Part shown: in pieces, positions 1-8,276 of the stretch
How the letters are laid out: every line of letters starts with the position of its first letter
Position numbering within the stretch: the first letter of the stretch is position 1
NCBI RefSeq assembly: GCF_026913205.2
Contig: NZ_CP168151.1
Span: 744,001 to 808,000, forward strand
DNA length: 64,000 nucleotides
Direction: 5' to 3'
Origin: Lentilactobacillus sp. SPB1-3
Lineage (GTDB): Bacteria; Bacillota; Bacilli; Lactobacillales; Lactobacillaceae
The notes under the pieces: generated by a model
Database searches by the model: none
Told to the model about the DNA's origin: nothing
What the model saw: the letters and a program-made list of their open reading frames with translations, nothing else
Made by a program: the position numbers and the translations under genes

Positions 1-6
1 AAAGCA

Positions 7-555
7 TTGGTTGAATCCGTTGAAAAAAGATGGTACGTGCTACATACGTACTCTGGTTATGAAAATAAAGTTAAGTTAAACCTTGATAGTCGTAAAGATT
101 CGATGGGAATGGCTGATTACATCTTTAGAGTAGTGGTTCCTGAAACTGAGGAGCATGAAGTTAAAGATGGTAAAGATAAAGTAAAAATGGACAAGACCTT
201 CCCAGGTTATGTATTAGTTGAAATGGTTATGACTGATCAAGCTTGGTATGTTGTTAGAAATACTCCAGGAGTAACAGGATTCGTTGGTTCTCATGGTCAA
301 GGAAGCAAGCCAACTCCATTGTTAGATGATGAAGTTAGTCTTGTTCTCAAGCGTCTTGGAATGAGCACTCGTCATGAAGAGCTGGACGTTAATGTTGGCG
401 ACACTGTTAAAATCATCGATGGTGCCTTTACTGGTTTAGATGGTAAGGTTACCGAAATCGATAACGAAAAAATGAGATTAAAAGTAAATATCGATATGTT
501 TGGTAGAGAAACAAGTACTGAACTAGAGTTTGATCAAGTAGATACTGAAATCTAA
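7..555 (+). CDS. nusG: transcription termination/antitermination factor NusG
   Basis: NusG binds RNA polymerase and modulates pausing, Rho-dependent termination and transcription-translation coupling. The 182-residue product has the family layout: an N-terminal NGN domain beginning with the typical RWYVLHTYSGYE segment (about residues 8-115) and a C-terminal KOW domain from about residue 128 (VGDTVKI, GAFTGLDGKV). The frame opens with TTG at base 7; because the window starts only six bases upstream, the ribosome binding site is out of view and the start is inferred from family N-termini. It precedes the L11/L1 genes as in most Firmicutes, but one unrelated gene is inserted between them. Confidence 0.95.
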   Translation: MVESVEKRWYVLHTYSGYENKVKLNLDSRKDSMGMADYIFRVVVPETEEHEVKDGKDKVKMDKTFPGYVLVEMVMTDQAWYVVRNTPGVTGFVGSHGQGSKPTPLLDDEVSLVLKRLGMSTRHEELDVNVGDTVKIIDGAFTGLDGKVTEIDNEKMRLKVNIDMFGRETSTELEFDQVDTEI

Positions 556-576
556 TAAATCAAATCAGGTGACATT

Positions 577-1434
577 ATGAAATTAATGTTGGCTTATGGA
601 ATTTTTTTTATTGCGCTAGTAATTATTCTCGGCTTGGTTTGGACTTATGTGCATGCTGGAAAATTACTTTATTCTAAAAATAGCGTTGAATCACCCGATG
701 AAAGTAATCGGGTGCCAACGCTATTTGTTCCTGGATTTTTTGGTAATCGGTTTTCGTTTGGCCGCTTATTGAGTAGATTAGTGAATGGTTTTCATGCGAA
801 TAAGTCTATGGTAATCGTCGTGAAACGTGATGGATCATTGAAGGTTATTGGTGCACTTGATAAGTCTCGGCCGCTAATCCAAATCCTGTTTAGCAAGAAA
901 ACAGTTAGGGTTAAAGAGCAAACTACTGCAATAATGAAAATTATTAATTTACTCAATTCCGATTATTCGATTAATAAGGTAAATCTAGTAGGGCACTCGA
1001 TGGGTTCGATTTCAGTAATTTGGTCGGCCACTAATATGGGGAAACAAACTCATACAGTCATTAATAAAGTGGTAACTATTGCAGGACCGTTTAATGACAT
1101 TGAAGTGGCCACTAATGCCCGTGGCATCGAACAGACTGAATTGAATGCTGATGGTCCAGTTAGTAGAAGTAAGGTCTATCAAGTCCTGTCTGAAACTATT
1201 AAAGACTTACCAACGAATACGCAAATTTTAAATATTGGTGGAATTTCTGATTCCAAGAGCAATAGTGATGGCGCGGTTTCCATCAATAGTGTGCGATCAC
1301 TAGGCTTTATCGTTAGACAAATTACCAAGAGATATCAAGAGTTAATAATCACAGGAAAAAATGCGAGTCATCGGTTGTTACACGAAAATCATCAGGTGGA
1401 CAAATCGCTGGCAGAATTTCTATGGGATTCTTAA
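577..1434 (+). CDS. membrane-anchored alpha/beta hydrolase (DUF915-like)
   Basis: A 285-residue protein with an N-terminal hydrophobic helix (about residues 4-26) followed by an extracytoplasmic alpha/beta-hydrolase domain. The oxyanion-type strand is seen in TLFVPGFFGN and the nucleophile elbow is GHSMG at residues 139-143, so Ser141 is the probable catalytic serine. A late His (SHRLLHENHQVD, near the C-terminus) is a candidate third triad member. The layout resembles the DUF915 family of cell-surface hydrolases common in lactobacilli; substrate unknown. It lies 21 bases after nusG, probably cotranscribed with it, and interrupts the usual nusG-rplK order. Confidence 0.8.
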   Translation: MKLMLAYGIFFIALVIILGLVWTYVHAGKLLYSKNSVESPDESNRVPTLFVPGFFGNRFSFGRLLSRLVNGFHANKSMVIVVKRDGSLKVIGALDKSRPLIQILFSKKTVRVKEQTTAIMKIINLLNSDYSINKVNLVGHSMGSISVIWSATNMGKQTHTVINKVVTIAGPFNDIEVATNARGIEQTELNADGPVSRSKVYQVLSETIKDLPTNTQILNIGGISDSKSNSDGAVSINSVRSLGFIVRQITKRYQELIITGKNASHRLLHENHQVDKSLAEFLWDS

Positions 1435-1441
1435 AAATCGG

Positions 1442-1470
1442 TTGTCGATGCTTCAAATATGTTGTATACT
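1442..1470 (+). promoter_or_regulatory. promoter of rplK-rplA
   Basis: TTGTCG (1442-1447), a 17-base spacer and TATACT (1465-1470). It restores independent transcription of rplK-rplA downstream of the inserted hydrolase gene. Seen by eye only. Confidence 0.65.
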
Positions 1471-1497
1471 ATCAAAGTATGTTTATTGCATACAAAA

Positions 1498-1537
1498 CGT
1501 GGGAGGAGAAATTTATATCTCCATTAACCACACACGG
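1498..1537 (+). promoter_or_regulatory. L1-binding mRNA leader site upstream of rplK
   Basis: The segment starts CGTGGGAGG and ends AACCACACACGG; the outer arms pair (CGTG with CACG) and an inner GGAGA (1505-1509) pairs with TCTCC (1518-1522). This matches the conserved L1 autoregulatory site found before rplK in Bacillus and relatives, where free L1 represses translation of the L11-L1 message. It ends just before the rplK Shine-Dalgarno at 1542. Confidence 0.7.
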
Positions 1538-1557
1538 ACTTAAGGAGGTTATGTCTC

Positions 1558-1983
1558 GTGGCAAAGAAAGTAGCAAACGTTGTTAAATTGCAAATTCCTG
1601 CGGGCAAAGCAACACCCGCTCCTCCTGTTGGTCCTGCGTTAGGACAAGCAGGTATCAACATCATGGGCTTTACTAAGGAATTTAATGCAAGAACTGCTGA
1701 TCAAGCAGGGATGATTATTCCAGTTGTAATTACTGTGTACGAAGATCGTTCATTCGACTTCATCACAAAGACTCCACCTGCTGCTGTTTTACTCAAGAAG
1801 GCTGCTGGTGTTCAAAAGGGTTCCGGCGAACCAAATGTTAACAAGGTTGCTAGTGTAACTAAAGACCAAGTTAAAGAAATTGCCGAAACTAAAATGCAAG
1901 ACCTAAACGCAGCTGACGTCGAAGCAGCAATGCGAATTATTGAAGGTACTGCTCGTAGTATGGGATTCACTGTCGAAGGATAG
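1558..1983 (+). CDS. rplK: 50S ribosomal protein L11
   Basis: L11 is the stalk-base protein that binds 23S rRNA in the GTPase-associated centre. The 141-residue length is standard and the N-terminal segment carries the invariant [19 protein letters not shown] proline/glycine stretch, with the C-terminal rRNA-binding domain ending RSMGFTVEG. The start is GTG at 1558, placed by TAAGGAGG at 1541-1548; the ATG at 1551 is out of frame. It heads a two-gene unit with rplA and is preceded by its own promoter and an L1-type leader. Confidence 0.97.
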   Translation: MAKKVANVVKLQIPAGKATPAPPVGPALGQAGINIMGFTKEFNARTADQAGMIIPVVITVYEDRSFDFITKTPPAAVLLKKAAGVQKGSGEPNVNKVASVTKDQVKEIAETKMQDLNAADVEAAMRIIEGTARSMGFTVEG

Positions 1984-2013
1984 TCAATTTCATTTAAGAG
2001 GATTATTTTCAAT

Positions 2014-2060
2014 GATGCGTTGCTTGCGCGTCGCGTGGGAGGTTAATCCGTTATAACCAC
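2014..2060 (+). promoter_or_regulatory. second L1-type site between rplK and rplA
   Basis: A second copy of the motif found before rplK: CGTGGGAGGTT at 2034-2044 and TTATAACCAC at 2051-2060, with GTGG (2035-2038) able to pair with CCAC (2057-2060). A small hairpin (GATGCG 2014-2019 with CGCGTC 2027-2032) sits just upstream. I infer a second L1 target controlling rplA itself. Confidence 0.5.
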
Positions 2061-2081
2061 AAAGCTAGGAGGAAAACACAC

Positions 2082-2774
2082 ATGGCTCGTAATAGAGGTA
2101 AAAACTATAAGGCAGCTTTAGAACAAGTCGATCAAGAAAAGGCTTATTCAGTTGATGAAGCTGTTGAATTAGTAAAGAAAATTGATTTCGCAAAATTTGA
2201 CGCAACTGTTGAAGTTGTCTTCAATTTAAATGTTGATACTAAACAAGCTGATCAACAATTACGTGGTGCCGTTGTTCTACCAAACGGAACTGGTAAAGAT
2301 CAAACTGTCGTTGTATTTGCAAAGGGTGACAAGGCTAAAGAAGCCGAAGCAGCCGGTGCAGACTTCGTTGGTGAAGCTGACTTAGTTGAAAAGATTCAGG
2401 GCGGATGGTTAGACTTTGATGTTGCCATCGCTACTCCTGACATGATGGCTCAAGTTGGTCGTCTTGGACGTGCCCTTGGACCTAAAGGTTTAATGCCTAA
2501 CCCTAAAACTGGTACAGTTACTATGGATGTTGCCAAGGCTGTTAAAGAATCAAAAGCCGGTAAGGTAACTTATAGAACTGACCGTGACGGTAACGTTGCA
2601 GTTCCAGTTGGTAAGGTATCATTTGATGCAGATAAGCTTATCGGAAACATTAAGACTATCGAAGAAGTTGTTGTACGTGCGCGTCCAGCATCTGTTCGTG
2701 GAACTTATGTTGAAAATGTATCAATTTCATCAACATTTGGACCTGGTGTCAAAGTTGATATTGAATCATTCTAA
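2082..2774 (+). CDS. rplA: 50S ribosomal protein L1
   Basis: L1 forms the mobile E-site stalk and represses its own operon. The 230 residues match the family length; visible landmarks are [12 protein letters not shown] at the N-terminus, the [21 protein letters not shown] loop near the middle (signature of domain II) and [13 protein letters not shown] near the C-terminus. The ATG at 2082 follows AGGAGG (2068-2073). It is the second gene of the L11-L1 unit; 98 bases separate it from rplK, an unusually long gap that holds a second L1-like site. Confidence 0.97.
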   Translation: MARNRGKNYKAALEQVDQEKAYSVDEAVELVKKIDFAKFDATVEVVFNLNVDTKQADQQLRGAVVLPNGTGKDQTVVVFAKGDKAKEAEAAGADFVGEADLVEKIQGGWLDFDVAIATPDMMAQVGRLGRALGPKGLMPNPKTGTVTMDVAKAVKESKAGKVTYRTDRDGNVAVPVGKVSFDADKLIGNIKTIEEVVVRARPASVRGTYVENVSISSTFGPGVKVDIESF

Positions 2775-2798
2775 AGAATGATTAACTAAAATCCCTAT

Positions 2799-2827
2799 TT
2801 GACGATTATCGTCGCCTATGGTATATT
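2799..2827 (+). promoter_or_regulatory. promoter of rplJ-rplL
   Basis: TTGACG (2799-2804), a 17-base spacer and TATATT (2822-2827): a near-consensus vegetative promoter immediately before the L10 leader. Confidence 0.7.
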
Positions 2828-2837
2828 ACTAAATGTC

Positions 2838-2936
2838 GTAAATATACGCGCCTAAGACTCAGGTGGCCTTGTGCCTCAATATCCTGCCGAGGAATAATCT
2901 TTTTCCTATGTCTAGGTGGGCATAGGGATTTTTTTT
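2838..2936 (+). ncRNA. L10 leader with attenuator hairpin
   Basis: The 5' leader of rplJ-rplL contains the family hallmarks of the Firmicute L10 leader: a structured segment around 2838-2895 (GACTCAGGTGG, TGCCGAGG) followed by a terminator-like hairpin, CCTATG (2905-2910) with CATAGG (2921-2926), and a T-run at 2929-2936. L10(L12)4 binding to such leaders reduces downstream expression. The call rests on position and recognisable segments; a covariance-model search would settle the boundaries. Confidence 0.75.
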
Positions 2937-2972
2937 AAAGTCCCGACCAAATAAACTGGGAGGTGAAAATTC

Positions 2973-3485
2973 GTGAGTGAACAAAGTATTGCTACTAAAG
3001 CAAAACAAGTTGAAGAAATTGTTGAAAGTATGAACAATGCATCTTCAATGGTAGTTGTTGACTATCGTGGTTTGACTGTTGAAGAAGTAACTGATTTACG
3101 TAAGCAATTACGTGATAATGGTGTTAAGATGGTCGTTCTAAAGAACAAATTATTACAACGTGCAGCTGAACAAGTTGGCTTGGATGATTTGAAGACTGTC
3201 TTTAATGGACCTACTGCTGTTGCTTTTGCTTCAGATGATGCTGTTGCTGGTCCTAAGATTATGCACAGTTTCGCTAAAGATCATAGTGCCCTTGAACTTA
3301 AGGGTGGTGTTATCGACGGTAAGGTTGCTTCTCTTGATGAAATCAATCAATACGCTACATTACCTAGTCGTGAAGAATTATTGGCTACTCTTGCTAACAT
3401 TCTTCAAGCACCAGTTCGTAACGTTGCATACGCTGTTAAAGCTGTTGCAGATAGCAAAGATTCAGATGACGGCGACGCCGCATAA
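2973..3485 (+). CDS. rplJ: 50S ribosomal protein L10
   Basis: L10 anchors the L7/L12 dimers to the ribosomal stalk. The 170-residue product shows the conserved N-terminal rRNA-binding region (MVVVDYRGLTVEEVTDLRK and KNKLLQRA) and the C-terminal helix that carries L12 dimers, ending in an acidic tail (KDSDDGDAA). Translation starts at GTG 2973, seven bases after GGGAGGTG. Expression is expected to be controlled by the L10 leader directly upstream. Confidence 0.97.
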   Translation: MSEQSIATKAKQVEEIVESMNNASSMVVVDYRGLTVEEVTDLRKQLRDNGVKMVVLKNKLLQRAAEQVGLDDLKTVFNGPTAVAFASDDAVAGPKIMHSFAKDHSALELKGGVIDGKVASLDEINQYATLPSREELLATLANILQAPVRNVAYAVKAVADSKDSDDGDAA

Positions 3486-3527
3486 ACTTAAAAATACTTA
3501 TTAAGAAGTATAATGGAGGAAAATATA

Positions 3528-3893
3528 ATGGCTTTCGATAAAGACAATATTATTGATCAAATTAAAGATGCTTCAATCACTGATTTAAACGATTTAGTAT
3601 CAGCAATTGAAGAAGAATTTGGTGTTTCAGCTGCTGCTCCCGTTGCCGCTGCAGGTGCTGCTGGTGGCGACGGTGCCGCTAAAGATTCATACGATGTTGA
3701 ATTAACTGAATCTGGTGACCAAAAAGTTAAAGCTATCAAGGTTGTACGTGAAATCACTGGCCTTGGTTTGAAGGATGCTAAGGGTCTTGTTGATGACGCA
3801 CCATCAATCATCAAAGAAGGACTTTCAGAAGACGAAGCTAACGAACTTAAAGCTAAGCTTGAAGAAGTTGGTGGAGTTGTAACTCTTAAGTAG
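3528..3893 (+). CDS. rplL: 50S ribosomal protein L7/L12
   Basis: The stalk protein that recruits translational GTPases. The 121-residue product has the N-terminal dimerisation domain, an Ala/Gly-rich flexible hinge ([13 protein letters not shown], about residues 35-50) and the C-terminal factor-binding domain ([19 protein letters not shown]-like segment). The start is ATG 3528 because GGAGGA (3515-3520) lies eight bases before it; the in-frame ATG at 3513 overlaps that ribosome binding site and is rejected. Second gene of the L10 unit, followed by a strong terminator. Confidence 0.97.
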   Translation: MAFDKDNIIDQIKDASITDLNDLVSAIEEEFGVSAAAPVAAAGAAGGDGAAKDSYDVELTESGDQKVKAIKVVREITGLGLKDAKGLVDDAPSIIKEGLSEDEANELKAKLEEVGGVVTLK

Positions 3894-3919
3894 TCTAACT
3901 ACTAGAGTTCGACTTTAAA

Positions 3920-3952
3920 GGAGTATATCGTTTACGATATACTCCTTTTTTT
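3920..3952 (+). terminator. terminator after rplL
   Basis: Perfect 11-bp stem GGAGTATATCG / CGATATACTCC with loop TTTA (3931-3934) and seven Ts. Confidence 0.9.
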
Positions 3953-4022
3953 GTACACTTTTTAGTGAAGATGATTGTGAGACCGACAGTTAGCTGGCAT
4001 AATAAGTTGGTGGAGGTATTGT

Positions 4023-6608
4023 ATGTTAAAAAAATTCTGGTCATTTATCGACAAGAGAATGTCATTACTCAAATTCATTTTTGTTTTTTCAGTACTTATT
4101 TTTGTTATTCGAGAATCCGCTAAGGTATTTAGAGAAGTTAGTGGCTCGCAATTGCAAACAATAGTTGCTGATCAATCGCAAGTTGCTTTATTAGTGTTGC
4201 TTGTGGTTGGATTCATATCTATTTTGCCAATGATGATTTACGATTTTTCAATAGTGAAGTTTCTCCCAGGACATTTTAAGAAGTCCTACGTAATAAAAAG
4301 TGGTTGGGTTGTGAATACATTTACCAACCTTCTGGGATTCGGTGGCCTTTTAGGTTCTAGTCTAAGAGCTCATTTTTACGGAGAAAATGCTTCAAAAAAA
4401 CAGGTCGTATATGCAATCTCAAAAGTAGCTTTGTTCTTAGTTTCCGGATTATCGGTCCTATGTTTTGAAGCCTTAATATTAATTTTTGGTTTTGGTATTG
4501 GCAGTCAATTCACTAAATATTGGATTTGGTTAGCTGGTGGAGCAATTTATTTCCCTGCTATGTTTTTATTTACAAGGTTTAATCATTCATCTTTTTTTGA
4601 TGATCTAAAATTAAAAGATGAACTCATTATGACTGGTGGATCCGTCTTGGAATGGAATAGTGCTATGGCATTTTTCCTATTTGTTGGTTACATGATGGGC
4701 ATTCACACAGACTTTGCTGCCATCATTCCAATTTTTGTTGTGGCTAACATCGCTGGGGTTATTTCGATGATTCCTGGTGGTTTAGGCTCGTTTGATGTGT
4801 TTATGATACTTGGCCTAGGAATGGTTGGAGTTGGCAAAAGTGATGCGATTGTTTGGATCTTGATGTATCGTTTGTTTTATTATTTGTTGCCATTCTTAGT
4901 TGGCGTCGGGTTGTTTATTCACGATACTGGTAGTAAATTAAATAATTATCTTAATGGGCTTCCCAAGTTAATAGTACAAAGGGGAGCACAAGTTGTATTG
5001 ACAGGATTTATGTACTTCTCTGGTATTATGATGCTGTTGTTTGCAACTATCCCTGATCTAGTTGTTGAAAATAAAATTTATTTACGTTTATTTCCATATT
5101 CAATTTTCTTTTTAAGTCACGTACTCAATATTATCGTTGCGTTCCTACTCATTGGACTAGGAAGTGGACTATGGTCCTTAAATAAGCGTGCATTCGTCCC
5201 AACTGTGATTGTGTTAGTCATTTCGATAATTAACACATTTTTTAACGAAGCCTTCACATGGCGGATGATCGCTATTCTAATTATCATTCTAGTATTATTG
5301 ATGTTATCCAAAGGGGTACTTTACCGTGACAGGATGGCCAATTCATGGGGCAAAATGATTTTTAATTCATCGATTTTCTTCATTACCTTTTTGGCTTATG
5401 TAATTGTTGGAATCGTAACGCACCGTGGCGGTCCACGTTCATTTAACATGCCTACCTTTTCATCTGGAATAACATGGTTACTTGGGTTTATAGGTTTATT
5501 GGTTGCCTTCTTGGTCTTGATTGGCATAAATGCTTATTTAATTGGGCGAAAGCCTGCTTGGCTTAATTTGCCATTCGATGGTCCTAGAATTCAAGCTATC
5601 ATCGACAAGTTTGGGGGTAATGAAGATAGTCAATTAGCCTTTCTTCAGGATAAAACCATATTTTATTATCAAGAAAATGGGGAAGACCAAGTATTCTTTA
5701 TGTTTAGACCAGTTGTAGATAAGTTAGTTGTCATGGGAGAACCTGTTGGGAATCCAGAAAAATTCAGTGTGGCAATTGACTATTTTATGGAACAGGCTGA
5801 TAAACAAGGATATAAATTAGTATTTTATGAGATTAATGAAGATTTAACGATGTTATTGCATGAAAAGGGATTTGATTTCATCAAAACTGGTGAAACAGGC
5901 CTTGTGGATGTGCAAAATTTCACTCTCGCGGGAAAGCGTCACCGTGGTGAAAGAGCGTTAATGAACAAATTTGATCGTGATAATTACTCTTTCGAGATTT
6001 TACAACCACCTTTCTCTAAAGAATTTATTCAGAGGCTTCGAGAAATATCGGATGAGTGGCTAGACGGCAAGGAAGAGAAGGGATTCTCATTAGGATTCTT
6101 CGACGAATATTACTTAAATCAGGCACCAATTGCCGTTATGAAAACGCCTGAAGGGAAGATAGTTGCCTTTGCTAATATTATGAGTAGTGGCAACTCTTCT
6201 GTTACCTCAATCGATTTAATGCGTTCAAGTGCAGATGCGCCTTCTGGAATCATGGATGGTATTTTCGTTAACCTGTATAACCAAGCCAAAGATGACGGCT
6301 ATCAGTACTTTGATTTGGGAATGTCGCCACTTTCGAATGTTGGTACGTCTAAATTTAGTTTTTTTGAAGAAAGAATCGTCCATATCATTTATGAATATGG
6401 TGCCAGTCTGTACAGTTTTGAAGGCCTCCGGTCATATAAAGATAAGTATGTTGATAAATGGGCTCCAAAATACATTTCTTATTTCAAAGGATCATCATTG
6501 GCCTTTGCGACGCTTCAAGTGTTTACAATCGTCAATCGAAGAGCGGATAAGCAACCTGGAAAGCTAAAAATAATTAAATATTTACCGTTTACTGAAGGTA
6601 AATGGTAG
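4023..6608 (+). CDS. mprF: phosphatidylglycerol lysyltransferase / flippase MprF
   Basis: MprF aminoacylates phosphatidylglycerol (usually with lysine from Lys-tRNA) and flips the product outward, lowering net negative surface charge and giving resistance to cationic peptides. The 861 residues match the family: about 14 hydrophobic segments in the first 520 residues (flippase and linking region, with VISMIPGGLGSFDVFMILGLG typical of the family) and a soluble C-terminal DUF2156 synthase domain from about residue 530 containing FDLGMSPLSNVG. ATG 4023 follows GGTGGAGG. It is a single-gene unit with terminators on both sides. The lipid acceptor amino acid cannot be read from sequence. Confidence 0.93.
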   Translation: MLKKFWSFIDKRMSLLKFIFVFSVLIFVIRESAKVFREVSGSQLQTIVADQSQVALLVLLVVGFISILPMMIYDFSIVKFLPGHFKKSYVIKSGWVVNTFTNLLGFGGLLGSSLRAHFYGENASKKQVVYAISKVALFLVSGLSVLCFEALILIFGFGIGSQFTKYWIWLAGGAIYFPAMFLFTRFNHSSFFDDLKLKDELIMTGGSVLEWNSAMAFFLFVGYMMGIHTDFAAIIPIFVVANIAGVISMIPGGLGSFDVFMILGLGMVGVGKSDAIVWILMYRLFYYLLPFLVGVGLFIHDTGSKLNNYLNGLPKLIVQRGAQVVLTGFMYFSGIMMLLFATIPDLVVENKIYLRLFPYSIFFLSHVLNIIVAFLLIGLGSGLWSLNKRAFVPTVIVLVISIINTFFNEAFTWRMIAILIIILVLLMLSKGVLYRDRMANSWGKMIFNSSIFFITFLAYVIVGIVTHRGGPRSFNMPTFSSGITWLLGFIGLLVAFLVLIGINAYLIGRKPAWLNLPFDGPRIQAIIDKFGGNEDSQLAFLQDKTIFYYQENGEDQVFFMFRPVVDKLVVMGEPVGNPEKFSVAIDYFMEQADKQGYKLVFYEINEDLTMLLHEKGFDFIKTGETGLVDVQNFTLAGKRHRGERALMNKFDRDNYSFEILQPPFSKEFIQRLREISDEWLDGKEEKGFSLGFFDEYYLNQAPIAVMKTPEGKIVAFANIMSSGNSSVTSIDLMRSSADAPSGIMDGIFVNLYNQAKDDGYQYFDLGMSPLSNVGTSKFSFFEERIVHIIYEYGASLYSFEGLRSYKDKYVDKWAPKYISYFKGSSLAFATLQVFTIVNRRADKQPGKLKIIKYLPFTEGKW

Positions 6609-6648
6609 ATAAAAGTATATATCTAATTAATCTGTATTTTTTAAGTAG

Positions 6649-6689
6649 GTGGAGTTTTGCTAATGTTTTGGCAAAATTCCACTTTTTTT
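6649..6689 (+). terminator. terminator after mprF
   Basis: 12-bp stem GTGGAGTTTTGC (6649-6660) with GCAAAATTCCAC (6671-6682), one G-T pair, then seven Ts. Confidence 0.85.
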
Positions 6690-6848
6690 AATAAATTTAT
6701 TTTTTTAAATGAATTAAGAATGATATAACTAATGTATACATCATAAAAGTCATTGTATGATATAGATGTAAAAAAACATTTTAAACATTATTTGCTTCGC
6801 TGATTGAGTGATCCAAGTAATGTCGAGAATGGAGCGGGGGAGAGAAAC

Positions 6849-7277
6849 ATGAAAAAAAAATTAATTTTTTTATCAACATTGATTGGAACGATTTTGGGTG
6901 GAGGGGCTTTAAGTGTATCTGCTAATAGCAGCCAATATAAACCATTTGTTCCTAAAAAATTGGGAATTATTAAAGATTCAAATGTTATTAAATACAACAG
7001 CGTTAACTGGGGCTGGTATGATAGTGTTTATCAGAAAAAATATTTTACCAGTAAAAAAAGTACGACATTTATATATAACAAAAATAGTAGAACCATGATT
7101 ATTCGTTACGTGAATACCAATAAACATAATTCCAAAGTGAAATTCAATTATATGAAGTTAGTGTTTAGTCACGGACGTAAGAATCCTACTATATCCTACT
7201 ATTACAAATTAAATAATCATAAATTCAAATTTATAAATTCCGTTAAGTATCATTTAAAGAACAGTGGTAATTATTAA
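6849..7277 (+). CDS. small secreted basic protein, unknown function
   Basis: Not recognised. The 142-residue product has a clear Sec signal peptide (KKK, hydrophobic core LIFLSTLIGTILGGGAL, likely cleavage after VSA near residue 24). The mature part is about 118 residues, rich in Lys, Asn and Tyr, has no Cys and should be strongly basic. ATG 6849 is chosen over an in-frame upstream start at 6804 because GGAGCGGGGGAGAG lies just before it and the signal peptide begins there. First gene of an AT-rich accessory island; 20 bases separate it from the next membrane protein gene. Confidence 0.7.
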   Translation: MKKKLIFLSTLIGTILGGGALSVSANSSQYKPFVPKKLGIIKDSNVIKYNSVNWGWYDSVYQKKYFTSKKSTTFIYNKNSRTMIIRYVNTNKHNSKVKFNYMKLVFSHGRKNPTISYYYKLNNHKFKFINSVKYHLKNSGNY

Positions 7278-7297
7278 ATTTAAAGGGGGATTTTTGT

Positions 7298-7900
7298 TTG
7301 AAATCTTATATTAAGCAACTTTTTTCTGTGAATAAGTTCGTAAAAATTTGGTTGGTTTTAGTTTTGGCAGTAGCCATTTTATTAAGTTTTAAAATTTCAG
7401 GAGATAGCGGATCATTTTCGGATAACAGTGGTGTCATTACCAGTGATAATTATTTTTCAAGTTATGTCATTGGATTAGAGAGTGCTTTACACATAGTTGT
7501 TAGTATTTTGGTTCCATCGCTGTTCCTTTCGATAATTCCAACCTATATTACTTCATCAATATGGATATTTTTATACGGTGGATTGACAATGACTTTTAAT
7601 TTTTCAGTAATGTTTAGTATTATTTGGAGTTCAGCATCAAACTTTAATAGTTTTATGGCTGCAATAGTGCAAGTAATATATTCATTGGTCACCTTATACT
7701 TCATATTGATCATATTTAAGCTTGTGGCATTAATTTCTGATGTATTTATGGATAATCTAAGATTTAGAACTTACGGCAACTTATTTTCGAATTGGCTGCA
7801 CGCGATTTTTAAAGTTGTTTATTCACAAAGAGTCGAAATCGTATTATCGACCGTCGCTGTTTTTTTGGTTAATTTGTACTTGATTGGTGGCTTTATTTGA
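7298..7900 (+). CDS. polytopic membrane protein, unknown function
   Basis: Not recognised. A 200-residue hydrophobic protein with about five predicted membrane segments (near residues 15-32, 58-80, 84-106, 115-142 and 178-198) and an exposed stretch between the first two (GDSGSFSDNSGVITSDNYFSS). No catalytic motif is visible. The start is TTG 7298, seven bases after AAAGGGGGA. Probably cotranscribed with the secreted protein before it; the pairing of a small secreted protein with a membrane protein would suit an export, immunity or surface-anchoring role, but that is inference only. Confidence 0.65.
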   Translation: MKSYIKQLFSVNKFVKIWLVLVLAVAILLSFKISGDSGSFSDNSGVITSDNYFSSYVIGLESALHIVVSILVPSLFLSIIPTYITSSIWIFLYGGLTMTFNFSVMFSIIWSSASNFNSFMAAIVQVIYSLVTLYFILIIFKLVALISDVFMDNLRFRTYGNLFSNWLHAIFKVVYSQRVEIVLSTVAVFLVNLYLIGGFI

Positions 7901-7942
7901 TTCCAATGTGAAGTAATTCAGCAAATAGCTAGGATAGGTTTA

Positions 7943-8260
7943 ATGAACAAAATTATAAGAAGAGTTCTAATTGCAATATTGATTTCAGTGGCTTTCGTCC
8001 TGATGTTATCAACATCTTCAAAAATGGCAGTTAGACTTGATTTATTATTGTGGGGAAATCCAATTTATGCAATTGAATCTAATCCTTACAATGATAAAGA
8101 TGCAGCAGAATTGTTTCCACATAAAAAGGGAATAATGGTTTATTCCGTTTCTCCAAAATATAGTATTGATCCCTTTTATAGTACAGGTGATCCATTATAC
8201 ACATTTATCATCCACAAATATTGGATATTCAAGGTTGCCGAACCGACTATGACACCTTAA
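7943..8260 (+). CDS. tandem small membrane protein, copy A
   Basis: Not recognised. 105 residues: a basic N-terminus (MNKIIRR), one hydrophobic helix (about residues 8-24), then a likely extracytoplasmic domain. It is the first of three adjacent paralogues sharing the post-helix pattern S(S/P)K.(A/S)VR followed by (G)(N/H)P..AI and a C-terminal HKYWIFKVA-like segment. The charge arrangement suggests an N-in signal anchor or a cleavable signal peptide. ATG 7943 is preceded by a weak TAGGATAGG; no terminator separates it from the next copy, 16 bases downstream. Confidence 0.6.
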   Translation: MNKIIRRVLIAILISVAFVLMLSTSSKMAVRLDLLLWGNPIYAIESNPYNDKDAAELFPHKKGIMVYSVSPKYSIDPFYSTGDPLYTFIIHKYWIFKVAEPTMTP

Positions 8261-8276
8261 CTTGGTGGAGATTATA

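Noticed and set aside
6690-6848. Palindromic TGTATACA and repeated TGTATGAT-like words before the island genes.
   Set aside because: No promoter of acceptable spacing could be fitted; AT-rich DNA readily gives such words.
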